A stretch of 43,575 nt of DNA from Coemansia sp. RSA 922. Taxonomy: Eukaryota; Kickxellomycota; Kickxellomycetes; Kickxellales; Kickxellaceae. The stretch covers positions 1 through 43,575 of the forward strand of contig JANBQS010000055.1 in NCBI GenBank assembly GCA_027577415.1. The letters run 5' to 3'. A program made the translations under genes and the position numbers. This document shows, in pieces, positions 40,968-43,575 of the stretch; position 1 is the first letter of the stretch, and each line of letters opens with the position of its first letter. Under the pieces are notes generated by a model. The model was not told where the DNA came from, searched no databases, and saw only the letters and a program-made list of their open reading frames with translations.

Positions 40968-43424
40968 ATGAGCATGCTAGAGAAAAGGCGCAGTAAATTA
41001 CAGAGTACTCGTCAATGTCGACGCGACGCCTCTAGCAAGCGTCGAGAAGCGGGGAACAATACGCAATATACAAATGCCAAATTCGCTGAGCGACATTCCA
41101 GAATGGAAGCAATGCGTAGAACAAGCTACTACAATTACTTGAAGCAAACCCGAAAACAACAGCAAGTCGAAGCAAGCGAGAAAGCAGAACATTTGGAGAT
41201 GTCAGCATTGTCTGGAACCACAGATCCGGCCGTTTCTTGCGAGTTCCTACCTTGCGCGTTTAGACCAGGCGGCCAGCATAATGACCATGCGCCTATTGCG
41301 CCACACGCCCTCTACAGGCACCATGTACCAATGTGGCAACCGCCACGCGCGCAGAGCAACAATACACCAGCACTCGTAGTATCTGATGGCATGACATCAG
41401 GCTGCGTCTCAAGCTCCTCGCACCAGTACAACAACTACAATCATGTCAATTATTCTAGCGAGCCTTTGTTTCTACACGCTGCTGAGCCCACGCTATCTCT
41501 TGGCACTGAACCCATGCTTAGCCAGCAGTCAACAACAATGTGCTCCACAGCAACTCCTAGCCCATATGACGCAATGGCACAAAAATCAGGTTCCAGGCGC
41601 GACAGCTGCTTCAGTAGTGCTAGTTGCCAGTACAGTATGGCAGAGTCACGACCTGATTCAACATTTGGAGTATCTAAAAACATAGTTAATGGTAGCAAGT
41701 GGCGCTGGCGGCAAAGTAGTCGAGATAGTCGAGTGCAAAGCATTGCTGCCACTGGGAGAGACTTTCGATACTCGTTAGCAGAGTCTGTAAATGGTTATAC
41801 AACCGAAACCTCGTCAATTAGGTGTGCTGACCATAAACCAAGCTTGGAATTGGCCTCTGAGTATGCCAATGACCCTGTTATGTCAGCTGTTCACTTCTTA
41901 CAATCACCAAAGGCGCCAAGACAACCGCCTCTGGCAACAATTAACTCTGCTTCCGCTATATTGGCCACCAACAATCGACTCGCATCTTTTGCACGCAGCC
42001 ACCACGTGCGTGACTCATCCGTTTTGTGGATGAACAATGGTGAATGTGGACAAGGCTCTGCAAATGCATTTTCGCATGACGCACCACCACTGCATTCTAG
42101 AACAGTGCACCAATTGTATAGCCACGGCACGGCCAAGCCCGAGATGGCATATGAAAATGTTGGCAACAAGACAGCAAGTTCTAGTAAATTCATGGTTTAC
42201 TCTAGCCACTTGGGCGCAACGTTTGCGCCATCTCTGGCTGAGCTAAGGTGTGGCGATATGTATATTAGAGATTTGATAGGAGATAGTCAAGGATCTAGTG
42301 GTGCTAATGAATCGAGCACTCTTGGGTCGCCGCCTTGCTTTTGGATCGACGCCATGGGTGCATCTACACAAGAGCTACATGAGCTCGGCGATATGTTTGA
42401 GCTACACCCACTTACTGTAGAGGAGATAACCTGCGGATCCTCGCGCGATAGAATCGACACATTTGGCGACTACATATCTATTGTCTATCGCACACTGGCA
42501 AAAGTCAAGCAACAAAGATGTAGTTGTGGCGAGGAAAGCTGCAGCCTGTTCTCCTGCAAACTTCCCTTTGCTGACAACACGTCGTTTAATAAGGCGTCAT
42601 CTATGGAAGAAAACAACCGAGAAGGACAAGTATACATTATCATGAAAAGTAACTGCGTATTGACATTCCATCGAGACTATGCGCAGCAAGAGGCAGTGTC
42701 GCGGGTTTTGCAACGACTGGCTGCTATAAGTTCAGCGGCAGCAGATATGCCCAGGGACGGTGCCGAGCTTTACGACAATGGCGAGTCCCTGGCGGGATTG
42801 TTGGATTATCCGCCCTACATTGTATATGCAATACTCGACGAGATAACTGACCAGCTTTCACCAGAGATTGTGGAGATCGAGCAACAAGTGGACGCGATAG
42901 ATGAGCTAGTTCTAGGCTTGTCTCATGCACAGCACGAAGGCGCATTAAAGCGAATGGGAGAGCAAAGACGTCGTATTCTCTTGACCTGGCAGCTGGCGCA
43001 TCCAAAACCAAGGATCATCGAAGCACTGATTCGGCAAGTACCGGTTTGTTGCTGTAATGGCTCTCCGAGACTAGCGCAAGAGGTTATACAGTATCTAGGT
43101 GACGTGCACGGCCACCTGATGGCAGCGGTAGACTCGTGTGCGCGTGCCGAAGCGGTACTAGCCAGATCGCACTCCAACTACCTCGCCAAGATATCGCTCG
43201 AGTTATCACGGGCGACGTTTGATGCCAACACCACAACCGAGCGGTGGACGATGCTGGGCATAATTGTGGTTCCAATCAATATAGTAACAAGTTTCCTGGG
43301 AGTGAATCTCAAAGTTCCAGGGCAGGACAGGGATGATACGCTCAACTTTTTTGTCGTGCTCGCGTGTTTGCTCGTCTACGCGGCAGTAACGTTGGCATTT
43401 TGGCGGTGGAGACAGCTGACTTGA
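40968..43424 (+). CDS. CorA/Alr/Mnr2-type divalent cation transporter with GVN motif
   Basis: This 818-residue protein has a long polar N-terminal region (about 450 residues, Ser/Asn-rich, basic at the start) typical of fungal Alr1/Mnr2 magnesium transporters. The CorA domain begins FWIDAMGASTQELHELGD, then FELHPLTVEEITCG, YPPYIVYAILDEITDQ and long helices leading to the pore. Two membrane helices are at the C-terminus: about 757-780 and 793-811. The signature normally written GMN after helix 1 is GVN here (G778, V779, N780; SFLGVNLKVPGQ). It is likely to move Mg2+ or a related divalent ion at the vacuolar or plasma membrane. The C-terminal tail after helix 2 is very short (WRWRQLT). A Cys-rich insert (CSCGEESCSLFSC) sits in the cytosolic domain. 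Confidence 0.88.
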   Translation: MSMLEKRRSKLQSTRQCRRDASSKRREAGNNTQYTNAKFAERHSRMEAMRRTSYYNYLKQTRKQQQVEASEKAEHLEMSALSGTTDPAVSCEFLPCAFRPGGQHNDHAPIAPHALYRHHVPMWQPPRAQSNNTPALVVSDGMTSGCVSSSSHQYNNYNHVNYSSEPLFLHAAEPTLSLGTEPMLSQQSTTMCSTATPSPYDAMAQKSGSRRDSCFSSASCQYSMAESRPDSTFGVSKNIVNGSKWRWRQSSRDSRVQSIAATGRDFRYSLAESVNGYTTETSSIRCADHKPSLELASEYANDPVMSAVHFLQSPKAPRQPPLATINSASAILATNNRLASFARSHHVRDSSVLWMNNGECGQGSANAFSHDAPPLHSRTVHQLYSHGTAKPEMAYENVGNKTASSSKFMVYSSHLGATFAPSLAELRCGDMYIRDLIGDSQGSSGANESSTLGSPPCFWIDAMGASTQELHELGDMFELHPLTVEEITCGSSRDRIDTFGDYISIVYRTLAKVKQQRCSCGEESCSLFSCKLPFADNTSFNKASSMEENNREGQVYIIMKSNCVLTFHRDYAQQEAVSRVLQRLAAISSAAADMPRDGAELYDNGESLAGLLDYPPYIVYAILDEITDQLSPEIVEIEQQVDAIDELVLGLSHAQHEGALKRMGEQRRRILLTWQLAHPKPRIIEALIRQVPVCCCNGSPRLAQEVIQYLGDVHGHLMAAVDSCARAEAVLARSHSNYLAKISLELSRATFDANTTTERWTMLGIIVVPINIVTSFLGVNLKVPGQDRDDTLNFFVVLACLLVYAAVTLAFWRWRQLT

Positions 43425-43575
43425 AGAAAAGTAAACTCTATAGACTGACAAGAAAGCTAAAAAAAAAAAAGCTTGTTAATAATAAACAACTAAATTTAGG
43501 TGTTATTAGAAAGAGTGACGCCATGCTATTGAAATAATAATTTTGCGTATATTGTCGTAATATTCAAACAATGGA
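43425..43575. other. 3' flank of the transporter gene, window end
   Basis: This is AT-rich sequence with a poly-A run at 43459-43470 and AATAAA-type motifs (43486-43492), suitable for polyadenylation. No further gene begins before the window ends. Confidence 0.4.

Overview
This looks like a gene-dense nuclear segment of an early-diverging fungus. It has small, sparse GT-AG introns, FunK1-type kinase, Zn(II)2Cys6 and RTA1-like families that are typical of fungi, and short UTRs. A eukaryotic queuine tRNA-ribosyltransferase, missing from many Dikarya, together with DUF4246 and a long Urb2, suggests a Kickxellomycotina/zoopagomycete-type genome (Coemansia-like). That placement is inference; no taxonomic marker was searched.

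Left arm (1-7475): an AT-richer accessory segment. It holds four tandem minus-strand copies of one seven-transmembrane protein family (531-1331, 2187-2990, 3560-4357, 6150-7010). Each copy carries the same roughly 220-bp upstream block, with a 13-base palindrome CTTGGC-N-GCCAAG 154-155 bp before each ATG. One copy looks like a recombinant of its neighbours. A small orphan gene with a TATA box (5342-5716) sits between copies 3 and 4. No housekeeping gene is seen here.

Middle (7476-26079): a metallophosphoesterase, the ribosome-biogenesis factor Urb2, a FunK1-type kinase, a DUF4246 oxygenase-like gene interrupted by one in-frame TGA where Trp is expected, an MFS drug:H+ antiporter-type transporter, cytosolic isoleucyl-tRNA synthetase (16-nt first exon, one intron), and queuine tRNA-ribosyltransferase.

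Right part (27173-43575): a large Zn(II)2Cys6 regulator whose zinc cluster is split by an intron, a membrane-targeted mitochondrial nucleoside diphosphate kinase, Sem1/Dss1, a secreted 2H-phosphoesterase-like protein, a small unknown protein, Ran GTPase (one coding intron plus a probable 5'-UTR intron), an RGG-tailed acidic protein, a steryl-ester/acid lipase, a 50-residue Cys-rich peptide with its own TATA box, and a CorA/Alr/Mnr2-type divalent-cation transporter with GVN in place of GMN.

Genes alternate strand in divergent and convergent pairs; several convergent 3' ends lie only 70-185 bp apart. There are no tRNA, rRNA, CRISPR or intact mobile-element signatures. Several housekeeping genes concern translation (Urb2, IleRS, TGT) or nuclear transport and proteostasis (Ran, Sem1), but nothing suggests co-regulation beyond shared divergent promoters. 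The four-copy membrane-protein array with its shared promoter palindrome is the best candidate for an undescribed system.
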